DNA of 64,000 nucleotides. It comes from Leptodactylus fallax (lineage: Eukaryota > Chordata > Amphibia > Anura > Leptodactylidae). Position 1 is the first letter of the stretch. Each line of letters opens with the position of its first letter. Under the pieces are notes generated by a model. That model saw only the letters and a list, made by a program, of their open reading frames with translations. It was not told the DNA's origin and did no database searches. The DNA lies in NCBI GenBank assembly GCA_947044405.1, contig CAMRHE010000156.1, positions 2,585,001 through 2,649,000 of the forward strand, read 5' to 3'. The position numbers were made by a program, and so were the translations under genes. Positions 37,201 to 49,200 of this stretch are shown here, piece by piece.

Positions 37201-40200
37201 GAAGGTCGACCAGCAGAGGAAGAGGCCAAGGAGCATCCGCCAACAGGAGCATGAGATCCACGTACCAGGCAGGGCCAATCTGGTGCCACCAGGATAGCTT
37301 GAACAACCTTGGTCTTGAGATTCTGGAGGACCCGAGGGAGAAGAGGAAGCGAAAAACCGAACTCACAAGAGCGTCAGCGGTGATGGCTCAAGGATCCAGA
37401 GACCTGGCAATTTAGCCAGGGACCTTGTGGTTCCGGCAGAGGTGGAAAAAGTCGGCGTCTGTCACGCCACAGCGGGAGCACAGTTGAAGGAAGATCTGCT
37501 CATAAAATGACCCTTGCCCGGAGCAATATTTTCTTGACTCAAGTTAGTCTGCCACTCACTGGTCCACGCCAGAAAAAGGTTGACCACCGAAAGAGCTGGA
37601 ACAAGGCGTTCCACCCAAGGAAGAGATTGTGAGGCTTCTACTAAGGCCGCATGGCTCCTGGTGCCCCACTGAGGGTTCAAGTAGGTGACCATGGAGGAGA
37701 GGTCATTCTGGACTGTGACCAGATGTCCTTGGAGAAAAGAGGTCCAAGGAGACAGGGCAAATAAGATAGCCCTAGGTTCCAGCAAGTTGAACCGGAGAGA
37801 GGAATCGGTCTTGGACCACAGGCCCTGAACAGTCAAGTATCAAGGAACACTCCCCAGCCAGGGAGACTGGCATCAGTGGGAATCACCTACCAACAGAGGG
37901 GAAGAAGGACTTCCCTTGAGAAATTCCTGGGGAGGAGATACACTAAAGAATCTGTCGGCGAACCAAGGAGGAAAGAGAACCAGGCAGATGAGGCTGTCCG
38001 GAGATTTGTCCCACCAGGTCGGAATCGTCAAGTGGAGAGGACGACATAGTAAGTGAATGAAAGGTACATCCTTTCATATGAAGGTCGAGGCCATTGTGCG
38101 CAAGACCCACATGCCGAAACGAAGAGAGAAAGGAGAGTACCTCCGAAGGTGGGACACATCGGACCTCAGGATCTCACGCACTGGAGCGAGTAGAGGATCA
38201 TGTCCCGGATTCCATGTGCTTAGAGGGCATGAGACATCCTCATTGATAAGCCAGCAGAACCAGCGAAGAAGGACCAAGATGAGCCACAAGCTGGTCAGAT
38301 TGTCTGACCTGGAGGGGATTCACCAGGAGGTCGTCCAAGTCTGGAAACATGGCAACACCTCTGGCGCGGAGGATGGCCATGAGAGACGCCATCACTGAGA
38401 AAAAAAAACCCAGAGGGCAGAGGCCAGCCCGAAGGGGAGAGCGACAACTGGAAAGGTCAAGGATCCACCGCAAAACGAAGAAACCGCTGACGGCACAGTG
38501 TGATGATGTAGATGGGCGGAATTCTTTGTCCATCTCCAGGGATGCCACCACAGACTGCATAGACTACAGTGGAACTTGCAGACATGGACAAACCTATTGA
38601 GCCCTTTCAGGTCCATGATGGGACGAAGGAAACTGTCCTTCTTGGGAATGGAGAACAGGTAGGAATAGTAACCCAGGATACGCTCTGAAGCGGGAACGCG
38701 GACGCTGACTCCCTGCCGCTGGAGATTGGAGACAGGCTGGATTGTCCGACATAGGGAAGGCAAAGAGACTCCAGCGAAAGCTGGAGAAGCCAGACGACAC
38801 CACCTCTCAGGCCCAGGACCCAGACGTCCCGCCACTTGAGAGGCCCAGAGAGGGGAAAAAAAAACTTCATGCCAGGGAGGCCTGGACTTGAAAGAAGCTT
38901 TCTGGAACAGGAGAACGGCTGACACATAGGACGCCTCTGAGGGAGGAAGAATCTATTCCCCTGTGGCCTCAGGGATAAGCTTCTCGACACCTTTAACAAA
39001 AATTCATCCCAGGTCGACCTGGAAAGGGAGAAGGGATGCGTTCACCTTCTTGGAGGCGGACTCAGTATTCCACAACGAATCCAAACGGTATGGCGGTTAG
39101 CCATTGTGTTGGCGGGCGCCTTGGCAGATTTGGGAGCCATCGCCAGGTATTTGGAAGTGTTCAGAATCTCAGAGACGAGCAGCTGGAGGTCCTGGAGGGA
39201 AGCTGCATCAGGAAGGTTTGACTGAAGCGGTTTGGCCCAGGAAAAGCAGGCCTTGCTGACCCAAGAGGCAGCGAAGGAGGGCCGCAGGGAGAAGCCAGCC
39301 ACTACGAAGGCCACCCTGGCAAAAGAAGCCACCTTCTTGCAGCAATACAATAGCCAGCATTTAGGACAATGTAATGTATCAGTTCTGCATTGCAAACAAT
39401 ACAACAGAAGCGATCCGATCTCACTCCGAGGGAATCACTGAGGTAGGCAGAGTCCACTGAAGGCAGAATAGAAGCCTTGGAGAGCCTAGCTATCACGGGA
39501 TCCACCACGGGAGGCTCTTAATGATAGGAAAGGACACATGGGGCGGCTCGCCGACAAGATGTCAAGACCGCACGCAAGCTAACCGACTGCACCACTGGAG
39601 CAACCTGCTTCATTTACCTTGGATGTTCATCATTGCCAGCCAGGGAGAGCTAGAGACACAGCATAGTGTCACAACATAGTCTGGCAGAACTGCCCGAGCT
39701 CACCTTCCACTTGGAGACACAAAGGTCAAGGGAAGGGATGTCCGACTTGCTAGTAGAAGACAGAGGATGGTCCAAGGAGAAGCCACTGTGCTCTCAAGAT
39801 GTGATCAAAAACCCAGTGGCAGAAGGAGATGTCCACTTGAGAGGACGGGTCCGGGTCCTCAGAGATCTGTAGGGTATCTCTACCGCATGGATGAGCTCCC
39901 GCATAGCAGCAGATATAGATGAGCCTAGCTGAAGCTCCGAGTCGGAGTCAGAGGCGTCTCCAGGTAAGTAGACCGAGCAGGGGGAAGCAGAGATCGTGGA
40001 GCTGTGAGCCGAGTCCCTATCTGGGGAGTGTCCAGGGGAAGGGGTGGCAGACCGTGAACTGTAGGAAGACTTCCTGGTTCTTTTGAGGGGATGGCTCCTG
40101 GAGCTGCGATGGGAACTATGAGGGTGTCCAGGGAAATCCCTAGAAGCCGCCGACTGAGTGGCGATCTGGGAAAGCAGCCATTCGAAGTTTCCAGCACTGA

Positions 40201-43200
40201 CTAGTTAAGTCTGGTAAGGACACCATGGCCAAGGTGAGGGAGGCCGCCCAATCCGGGGATGGATGACCCGGAGAGGGGCCAGGAGGTTCCTGACTGGCTG
40301 AAGCGGAAGGCATAGAGAGCAAATGGGCTCAGGCTGTCCACACGGCAACTGTTTTTGATACAGCGGGCGCACGTATAAAAATGTGACGGAAGCAGAGGGG
40401 CTGGAGGGTGAGTGACAAAGCAGAGGGGGCTCATGGAAATTAGCGGTAACCCAGGAGGTTAGCATACCAGATTGCAAAAGATGGCCGCTCACCAACTGCT
40501 GCAGAGAGGGCTCCGCAGGTGCAATGTCTCCCAGGAAGCTGTGAGGAGAGTAAGAGGAATCCCCGCTGTCCCAGCAAGCCAAAAAGACAAGTAGCAAATA
40601 AAAAGTGATTCTGAGGAAAGCAAAGCCCTTCCCCTGGTAATACAGGCTCAATAGCTACTGGGCAGGCTGGATGGCTTGCCAGGACAGCCCCCTGGCCAAT
40701 GGAAGGCCCCAGGCGGAGTCTGGATGCCAGAGCCCGGGAAAGGGGCGGACCTAGTTGCGGCCTAGTTCCTGACCAGGCCTCAGACTCGTGTAGAAACACG
40801 GCCGGCTGCGAGGCACCGTCAGCAGCGAGGAACGGCCGCAAACTCCGGAAGTCCCGATGGAGGCCTGGGAAAGGTACCAGGGGGCCAGGAAAGGGGGTCC
40901 CCACACGTAGGGGGGGAGGAAAGGGGGGTCCCCACACGTAGGGGGGAGGAAACCGGGTGCCCCCCCCCCGATGGGGGCTGCTTGCTAGGAGCAACCAGAG
41001 CGCCCAAAAACGCCTCAGAAAAAAAGGGGCTTATTTGCTAAAATTTAAGGCTCAGCTCTGGGGGTCCCTGTGATGCCCCCCTAAACAGGACCCATGCTAT
41101 TTTACCCCTGGGAGAGGCACTGAGAGGGCTGAGTGGGGCCTGAGGTGGAGTAGGAGAGGGGCTGAGGTAACTTTCATACTCACCTGTCTTCGACTCTTCT
41201 GATACTCACCTGACAGGCGTCTTCAGGCGCCACAGGGTCACCCCCTCGGTAGGACCTCGCACGTTGGAGTGGGGCCACCGGTACTCCGGCCGACGGTGCG
41301 GCGAGTGGTGAGTAGGGACTGGGTGACCGGCGAGGTGCTCTTTTGCAGAGTGCTGTGTCCGCAGAGGGTACAACTAGTGTGGCGTACACACTGAAGACCC
41401 CCTGCACCTGAAAGAAAAGTAAAAATAAAAACTATGGAAGACAGAAGACCTGAGTCAGGTCGTGTCTGCCTCTTACGACACTAGGTTTAAAACAGATTCA
41501 TGCACAGTGGCTGTGGCAGGGTATAGCCTGGAGGCGGAGCCAACAGCTTTCATTTCCCTAGTGTCTGTCTCCTAGTGACCAGGTCTATACCATGGTACTT
41601 GTCTCCCCCAGTGAAATAAGCGAGAAATTACATTTTTAAAGTGTTTTTAACATGATAAACATTTACAGGATATTGAATGAATGTACCATAACTCTTCATT
41701 CAGTGAAGAGGGTCTTATTATGTGGATCCTGACTAACCTCACAGACGCCCATTCACAGCAAAGAAGCAGCTGCTATTTAGATGGACATCCTAAGCAAACC
41801 GATGCACTGGGTTAAGTCTGGTGTGAAGATTCTCTTTGGTGTTCTTTGAATCCACACAATGCCTCCCCAGTATCTAGTGTTAGGTATTAAACAGTATAAC
41901 GTTTACATGAAGTGTTCTTTTAAAGTTACAGGAGATATGCAAAAAGTCAAGTATGCTCCCTTTTCATATCTTCAATAACTTAAATATGGAGTAGCAACCA
42001 CATGTAGACTTTAAAAGTGATGATAATGACCATTGTTTTAGCATGCATCATTTATCATAAATGCATCCTAAACATTACACAAAGAACATCGTGAATTCAT
42101 ACTGGATCTGCAAAGATTACAGCTGAATCTGTAGATATCTAAACTCTGATGGGTTCTGGGGAGTTACTGGGTTTAACCAGTACCCCTTCTGATACGGGCA
42201 GCTTTATCTAACACATTTATGTAACACACATTTAAATCATGGGCACTATGTCAATTGTTAAGGACAGGCATAGCTTTTTGATTTCTGAAACAGCAAAGCT
42301 GCAAAAATGTCTGCAATTCCCCACCTGATGGCAGGACCAATTCCATTGTCTCCTCATCATATTCTAAAGCTTTCTCATGAGGAAGATCTTGATCACACAT
42401 TTCTACATCTTCACCTTCTTTGTGATCTGGATAACTAGACCTATTGCACAATAAAACGAGTTCAGAAAGAATGGTAATAAAGTGGAGATCATAAATCTAA
42501 AAAAAAAGTCAGCAAAACAGTAATTCCAGGAATATTTTCTAATAATTTTTAGAATTTTTTAGATGTTTTAGAAACCTAAATTTAGTCCACTTACTAACAT
42601 ATCTTTATCAGAAGTCCTGCATTGTTTTTGCTCCCTGTAAAGCCATGTCCCCTTGTTTTGAAAACAAAATCTTATGAATGCAGGCTGCTCCCATCCACAA
42701 TTTTGGCACATATGGAGGAGTATCCTCCCTTGTCATACACAGTGCTAGTTTCTTGGAAGTTCAGGGCGGTTGGGGAATTTATCAAGACTGGCGATTCATA
42801 CACAGGATAGAGCAGCTGAGATGCACCATTGTGCGCCAAAAAAGTGCCAAGTTGAGATGCATTATAAGCCACTTTTGAGGTGCAGCAGGCTTAGTAAACA
42901 AAGGCCAGTGTGTTACAAAAAAGGATGAAGAGTGATACACCTGGTCATAGATTTCTCCATTTGTGGCCATACTAGGTTAGAAGATATGGCTTTCAAAACA
43001 AAGGGATGTAAGGTTTCCAACAAATATTTTGCTAAATCTATATAAAGTGTGTAATAGGGAAAGTAGCGTGGATCACTGGCCCCTATATCAGATGGGTGTG
43101 TTATATTAAAGCTGCAAGGAAATAATACATTTTTGCATCCATCTTTAGTTTACTAGAGCAAGCACAGATTGACATAAATGTTAAAAGGATTTTCTGTTTT

Positions 43201-46200
43201 TATGTAAAAGCAGCACTGACCTACCTGAAATCATAAAAGTCTGCAAACTCCAGAGCAGCATCACCATCAGTGAAGAGCTTACAGTGGCTCTTGTCATTCA
43301 TGTGAGCTTGTACAGATTCTGTGGTGTAAAAGGATTTTCCCCTTTCATTACACCAGAGACATATCTTCCCTACACCAACCTTCTCGCCTACAGGAACAGA
43401 AAATACACAGGTAAATATAAGGACATTCACCTCTGTAACACACATGTAGCTACAAAGTATACATACATATAATCTGCAACCTTTATCTGAATATGTCAAT
43501 GGAAAATGATCTCCACCCAAAGGCAAATACAGAGTTTTACTTATTTTACATATACCAGTTTGTAGTCATACAGGCTCACAACCAAGGTATAATGCATGTT
43601 TTTAAAGGGGATCTGTCACCAAGTACAAAACACTAATTGACATACATCAGTTGATTCTCACTGTGCCACTGATTAATTTGGAGTTTATATTTTTTTAGAT
43701 CTGTTCACCCGTCCGTTCTTGTTGACCTAGTGCACAGGTGTCAAACACAAGGCCCGCGGGCCGAATCCGGCCCGCTGCCTTCTGTTATCCGGCCCGGCAC
43801 TTAGCTTGCCCGCAGGGCCGCAGCATTTTTTATTGTCTATGTACATTATGTAATGTAAACCAGCCCAGGACAGGCCGCTTAAAAAAAACAAAAAAACAAA
43901 GCTACGCGATACCTGTCCTGGGCTGGTTTACAAGACCTCTGCATGTCAGCGCAGGCGGCGATACAATGACGTCATCGCACCTCCTACGCTGACACGCAGA
44001 CAAGAAGAGGAGGAGGCCGCGGCTGCATCAAGGCATCGCAGGTAAGTGAAGATAAGTTTTTTTTACATATATAAATAGGCCGTTGCCTGCTGGAGTATCC
44101 CCGGCACGTAACGGCCTATTTACTTACCGATCCCCGCTGCTGGTCGTGGCCGCCCCCGCTTCCCCTTCTGCTATGGGCCGCAGAAGCGGCTGTGTGCAGG
44201 AGTGGGGATGGTAAGTGAGGCCGCGGCCGGTGAACCCCATCAAATACTACTATTATTATACTCCGGGGGCTTTTCAGACCCCGGAGTATAATAATCGGAG
44301 ACCCCGGGGAGGTGAGAAACATAAAAACCAGAGTTACTCACCTCTCCGGCGATCCGATGCTGCTCCCAGCCGCTTCGGCCTTCTTTGGTGACGTCCCAGG
44401 CGTCACGTGAGCCAGGCCGACGTCATTATGTCGCGACGCCGGTCTGTGCGACATTGAAGAAGGCCGAACGCAAGGAGCGCACCGGGGCCCAGGTAAGTAA
44501 CACTGGTTTTTATGTTTGTCACCACCTGGGTCTCCGATCATTATACTCTGGGGTCTGAAAAGTCCCCAGAGTATAATAATAGTTCATGGGTGGGGAGATC
44601 ACTATGGGGCATAATACCATGTGCAGGGGTCACTATGGACTATAATACCGTTTGCAGGGGCCACTATGGGGCATAATACCAATGCAGGGGCCACTAAGGA
44701 GCATAATACCGATTGCAGGGGCCACTATGGAGCATAATAACGTGTGCAGTGGCCACTATGGAGCATAATACCATGTGCAGGGGCAACTATTGAGCATAAT
44801 ACCGTGTGCAGGGGCAACTATTGAGCATAATACCGTGTGCAGGGGCAACTATGGAGCATAATACCGTGTGCAAGGGCCGCTGTGGGGCGTAATACCGTGT
44901 GCAGGGGTAAACAGTATTTGTATAGTGCTTAATTTTTGATATATTCAGAAAAGGATGAGGATAACAATACATTATGTTCTTCCTGGTTGACCTCAAAGGG
45001 CTGATTGTAACAGTAGTAATGTACAAATGTAACTACTGCTTAATAGCTCGCTTATCTGTTAAGGAGAAGTTACTTTTATACATGTGTAAAATAATCTTGG
45101 CCCTTCAAGGTACCCAGTGAGGCTGAAGTGGCCCCCGGAGAAAATGAGTTTGACACCCCTGACCTAGTGGGAGGGAACCTTTTGGTTTCCTATAGAAATT
45201 ATAAAGTTGGTGAATAAGAGCTGATCTAAATGTAATCTTCCAGGGGCCATATTTTTAGAATAGGTGGATGGATTTAAAAAATAAAAACGTCAAATTGATC
45301 AGGGGCACATTGAGAATCAAATGATGTATGGAATTTAGTATTTTGTACTTTAATGCTACATTATGGAGCAAGCATCCAATGGTCCTCTACTACGACAACT
45401 ATCATGTATGCTGGATGTGAAGAGACAGGATAATAAGACAACAACCAAAAGGTCCACCCACCTAAGTAACAAATGAGACCCTCAAGATCCATGATGTATT
45501 CAATGTCTGGAATAAAGAAGCTATGGACTTTGGTCATATGGGCAACATTCTTTACTAGAGAACGGGAATGATGTAGGCAGAACAAGCAGTCTGTGATAGG
45601 AATGGCTCCAATAGGAGCAGGGGTGTCCTCAGCTGCTGGCGCATAACTGGCTTCATCAGCTCCACTAACATCCTCCATCTCCTCATCGCTGTCTCTTTCC
45701 TCTTCATCTGAATCCACGTCTTCCCAACCTGCAAATGCAAAAAAGCATATACTTCAATCAAAGTTACAGTATATGATGCCCACCTTAAAGGTAAAATGTC
45801 CATTGATGCTTTTGCCTTTACTACATGGAACTAGAACAAAATAGATTTGGAAGCAGGGATAAATGCTACTTTTTTTTTGTTAGAAGGGTCAGTGCCATCA
45901 TAGAGGAAATAAATCTTTACATATTATGAACTGGAATCAATGGACTCTCTGTGTAAGTGTATTGCCAAATGAAACAGATTCTTTGGATTCCGTGTAATAG
46001 AATAAAGTTATAGAATAAAACACTAGACTATCCCCAAATGGCTTAACATTTTATTAAGAAGAGTATAAGAAGATATCAAAAGGTAACATTTCACTAAGAA
46101 GAGTATAAGAAGAAGGTCTTACAACAAGGAAAAGTATAGCATACAACAGGTATAGCAAGGTAATCAAACTTAGTCAAACTGTGACTTAATCAAAACTTGT

Positions 46201-49200
46201 ACTAATGCAAGGTATAATCGACACTAGCAATAAAGCAAGGTATATCAAAGTTAATCAGAAAATGGTAATTACTTACCGGTAATTGGATTTTCCAGAACCC
46301 ACGACAGCACCCAGAGAGAGGATCCGCCCCCAGGGACAGGAAACCTACGGTATAAAAAGGTGGAGCCTCTCCTACCCCTCAGTTGTTTTATAGAAGCGAG
46401 AGGGAGACTCCAGTTAACTTGTAACTCATGACCCTAAGGTCAAAACTTTTTTTTTTTTTTGCTTGCTACACCCAGTGCCAAACAAAAGTCCATCACCAAG
46501 AAAAAAGGGAGGGATAAAGGACGGTGCTGTCGTGGGTTCTGGAAAATCCAATTACCGGTAAGTAATTACCATTTTTCCCTTCACCCACGACAGCACCCAG
46601 AGAGAATAAAATAGGAAACCACTAGGGAGGGGCCACCGCTTGTAAAACTTTCCTTCCAAAAGAAAGATCAGCAGAAGCCCCAATGTCCAGCCTATAATGG
46701 TGAAAAAAGGTAGAAGGTGAAGACCAGGTTGCTGCTTTGCAGCTAGATTCTATGGAAGCATCAGCTCTCTCGGCCCACGAGGTGGCAATCGCCCTAGTAG
46801 AATGTGCCTTGAGCCCCACTGGGGGGGGGGGGGAAGGCCCAAAGAACTGTAGGCCAGGGAGATTGCTAGTCTCACCCACCTAGCCAGACTACACTTAGAG
46901 GCCGCCTTCCCTTTGTTGGGACCTGAAAAGAGAACAAATAGGGAAGTAGATTTCCTCCAAGAGGAAGTAGAGGACAAAATACTGGATTAGGCAACGTCTT
47001 ACATCCAAACAGTGGTATTTCTGCTCTTTAGTATTACTTGGGTTAGCACAGAGGGAGGGGAGAACTATCTCCTGAGATCTATGAAATTTTGAGGCTACTT
47101 TAGGCAAAAAAGCTGGGTCTGGTTTAATTATTACCCTGTCCTCTGTAATAACAGTAAAGGATGGATTAACTGATAGAGCCTGCAATTCTCCTATGTGACC
47201 TGCCGAGGTAAGGGCCACTAAAAGAATCACTTTCAGGGATAAATTTTTAATAGGGATAGAGATCAATGGTTCAAAGGGAGGTTTAGTTAAGGCACACAGA
47301 ACTAGGTACAAGTCCCAGGGAGGAACTCTGGACCTAACCACCGGTCTACTTCTAGAGGCCGCCTTGATGAACCTAATCACCCAGGGATCGTCAGCCAATT
47401 TATCATTTAGTAGAACACTAAGGGCTGAAACCTGGACTTTTAAAGTGCTGGTACAAAGCCCCTTTTCTAGTCCCTTCTGAAGGAACTCTAGAATCTGTTT
47501 TCTAGGTATATCCCCAAGCTCCCCTGGAGAACCACCTAGAAATTCAAAAAACCGAAACCAAGTCCTAGCGTATATTTTAGTAGTGACCGGTTTTCTGCTT
47601 TTTAGAAGAGTGGAAATGAGATTCTGAAAAAACCTTTAGAAGCTAGTAATCTCCGCTCAAATTCCAGGCCGTCAAATGTAAGTGGCTGGACTCCGGATGG
47701 AGAATGGGGCCCTGACATAGAAGGTCCTGGCTGACTGGGAGAATCCAAGGGTCCGAAACAGACAGGATCCTTAGCCAGGTAAACCAGGCTCTCCTCGGCC
47801 AAAAAGGGGGCAATTAGAATAACCCTCGCTCGATCCTCCCTGATCTTCCTCAGAACTGCTGGAATGAGATAGAAGGGAGGAAAAGCGTAAGCTAGATTGA
47901 AATCCCACTTGTAGGACAGAGCATCCACCCCAAAGGGGGGTTCCTCTGGGTTTAGGAAAAAAAAAAAATCTCTCCACCTTCTTGTTTGACCGACTGACAA
48001 AGAGATCTATTTCCGGGACTCCCCAAACCCTGGTGATCTCTGAAAAGATGGATGGGTTCAATTCCCACTCGCTCTGATTCAGATTGTGACGGCTCAGGAA
48101 ATCTGCCCTGAAATTGTCTGACCCCCTGATATGCAGAGCAGACCAGGAGAGAACCAGAGGCCCTGACAGATGTAGAATCCGGGCCATTATTTTCATAAGG
48201 GGAAGGGACCTCGTACCCCCTTGCTTATTTATATATGAAACTGCTGTCATATTGTCGGACATGATCCTTACATGGCGATTCCGAATACCCTGACCTACGA
48301 CTTTCAAGGTCTTCAAAAATCGCCATTAGTTCCCTCTGATTTGAGGATGCCTGAGAAAGATTCCTTGACCAGCAGCCTTGGAACACCTGATCCCTCATGT
48401 GGGCACCCCACCCCCGAGGGCTGGCATCCATGGTAATAATTAGGGGGTCTGAGATCTTCCATGGAACTCCAATTTCTAGGTGACCCCTGACTAACCACCA
48501 ACCCAGGGTTTCTCTTGTTGGCTGAGACACCCACATAAATTTGTCGAGAATTTTCTCTTCCTGACACCAGGCTGCCAGGATTTCCCACTGCAGGTCTCGG
48601 GAGTGGCTCTGAGCCCAAGGTACAGCTGGAATACAGGCCGTGAGAGTCCCCAGGATGGACATAGCCTTTCTTATAGTGACCCTGGGGGACTGGATCAGGA
48701 TTTTTACTAGGGACAGAACTCTCTCTATTTTCTCTGGAGGGAGAAAAGATCTCTGAGCCGTGGAATATAGAATGATCCCTAGAAACTTTTTCTGTTGAGA
48801 AGGCACTAAACTTGACTTCTCTAGATTCACCATCCAACCTAATTCCTCCAGAATGTTCCGTACTACTCTGACACTTTCTAAACATTCTATTCTGGATCTT
48901 GCCACAATGAGAAAGTCGTCTAGATATGGAATAAACAGAACGTCTTTCTCTCTTACATGCGCCCCCATTTCTGCCACTATTTTGGTAAAGACTCTTGGGG
49001 CCATGGAGATTCCAAAGGGAAGAGCCTGATATTGGTATTGCTGAAAACCACCCCTCCCATCTCTATTGCTACTCGCAAGAACCTCTGGTGACCTGGAAAA
49101 ATTGGAACATGGTAATAAGCATCTTTCAGGTCTATCACCGCCATCCAGCAATTGGGAGTTAACAATCTCACTGCTGACTGCACTGTCTCCATCCGGAATT

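Noticed and set aside
40440..40994. 184-aa proline/glycine-rich ORF
   Set aside because: GC-rich degenerate DIRS gag/ITR-side sequence with tandem GGGGTCCCC repeats; no family resemblance.
44600..44908. Regular 31-bp spaced repeats that resemble a CRISPR array
   Set aside because: The whole unit repeats with no unique spacers, it lies in a vertebrate hAT element, and there are no cas genes.
45361..45461. Extension of the second coding exon past 45462
   Set aside because: A donor GTGGGT follows the conserved YLG and the next exon resumes EKVGVGK in phase; the extension is intronic.
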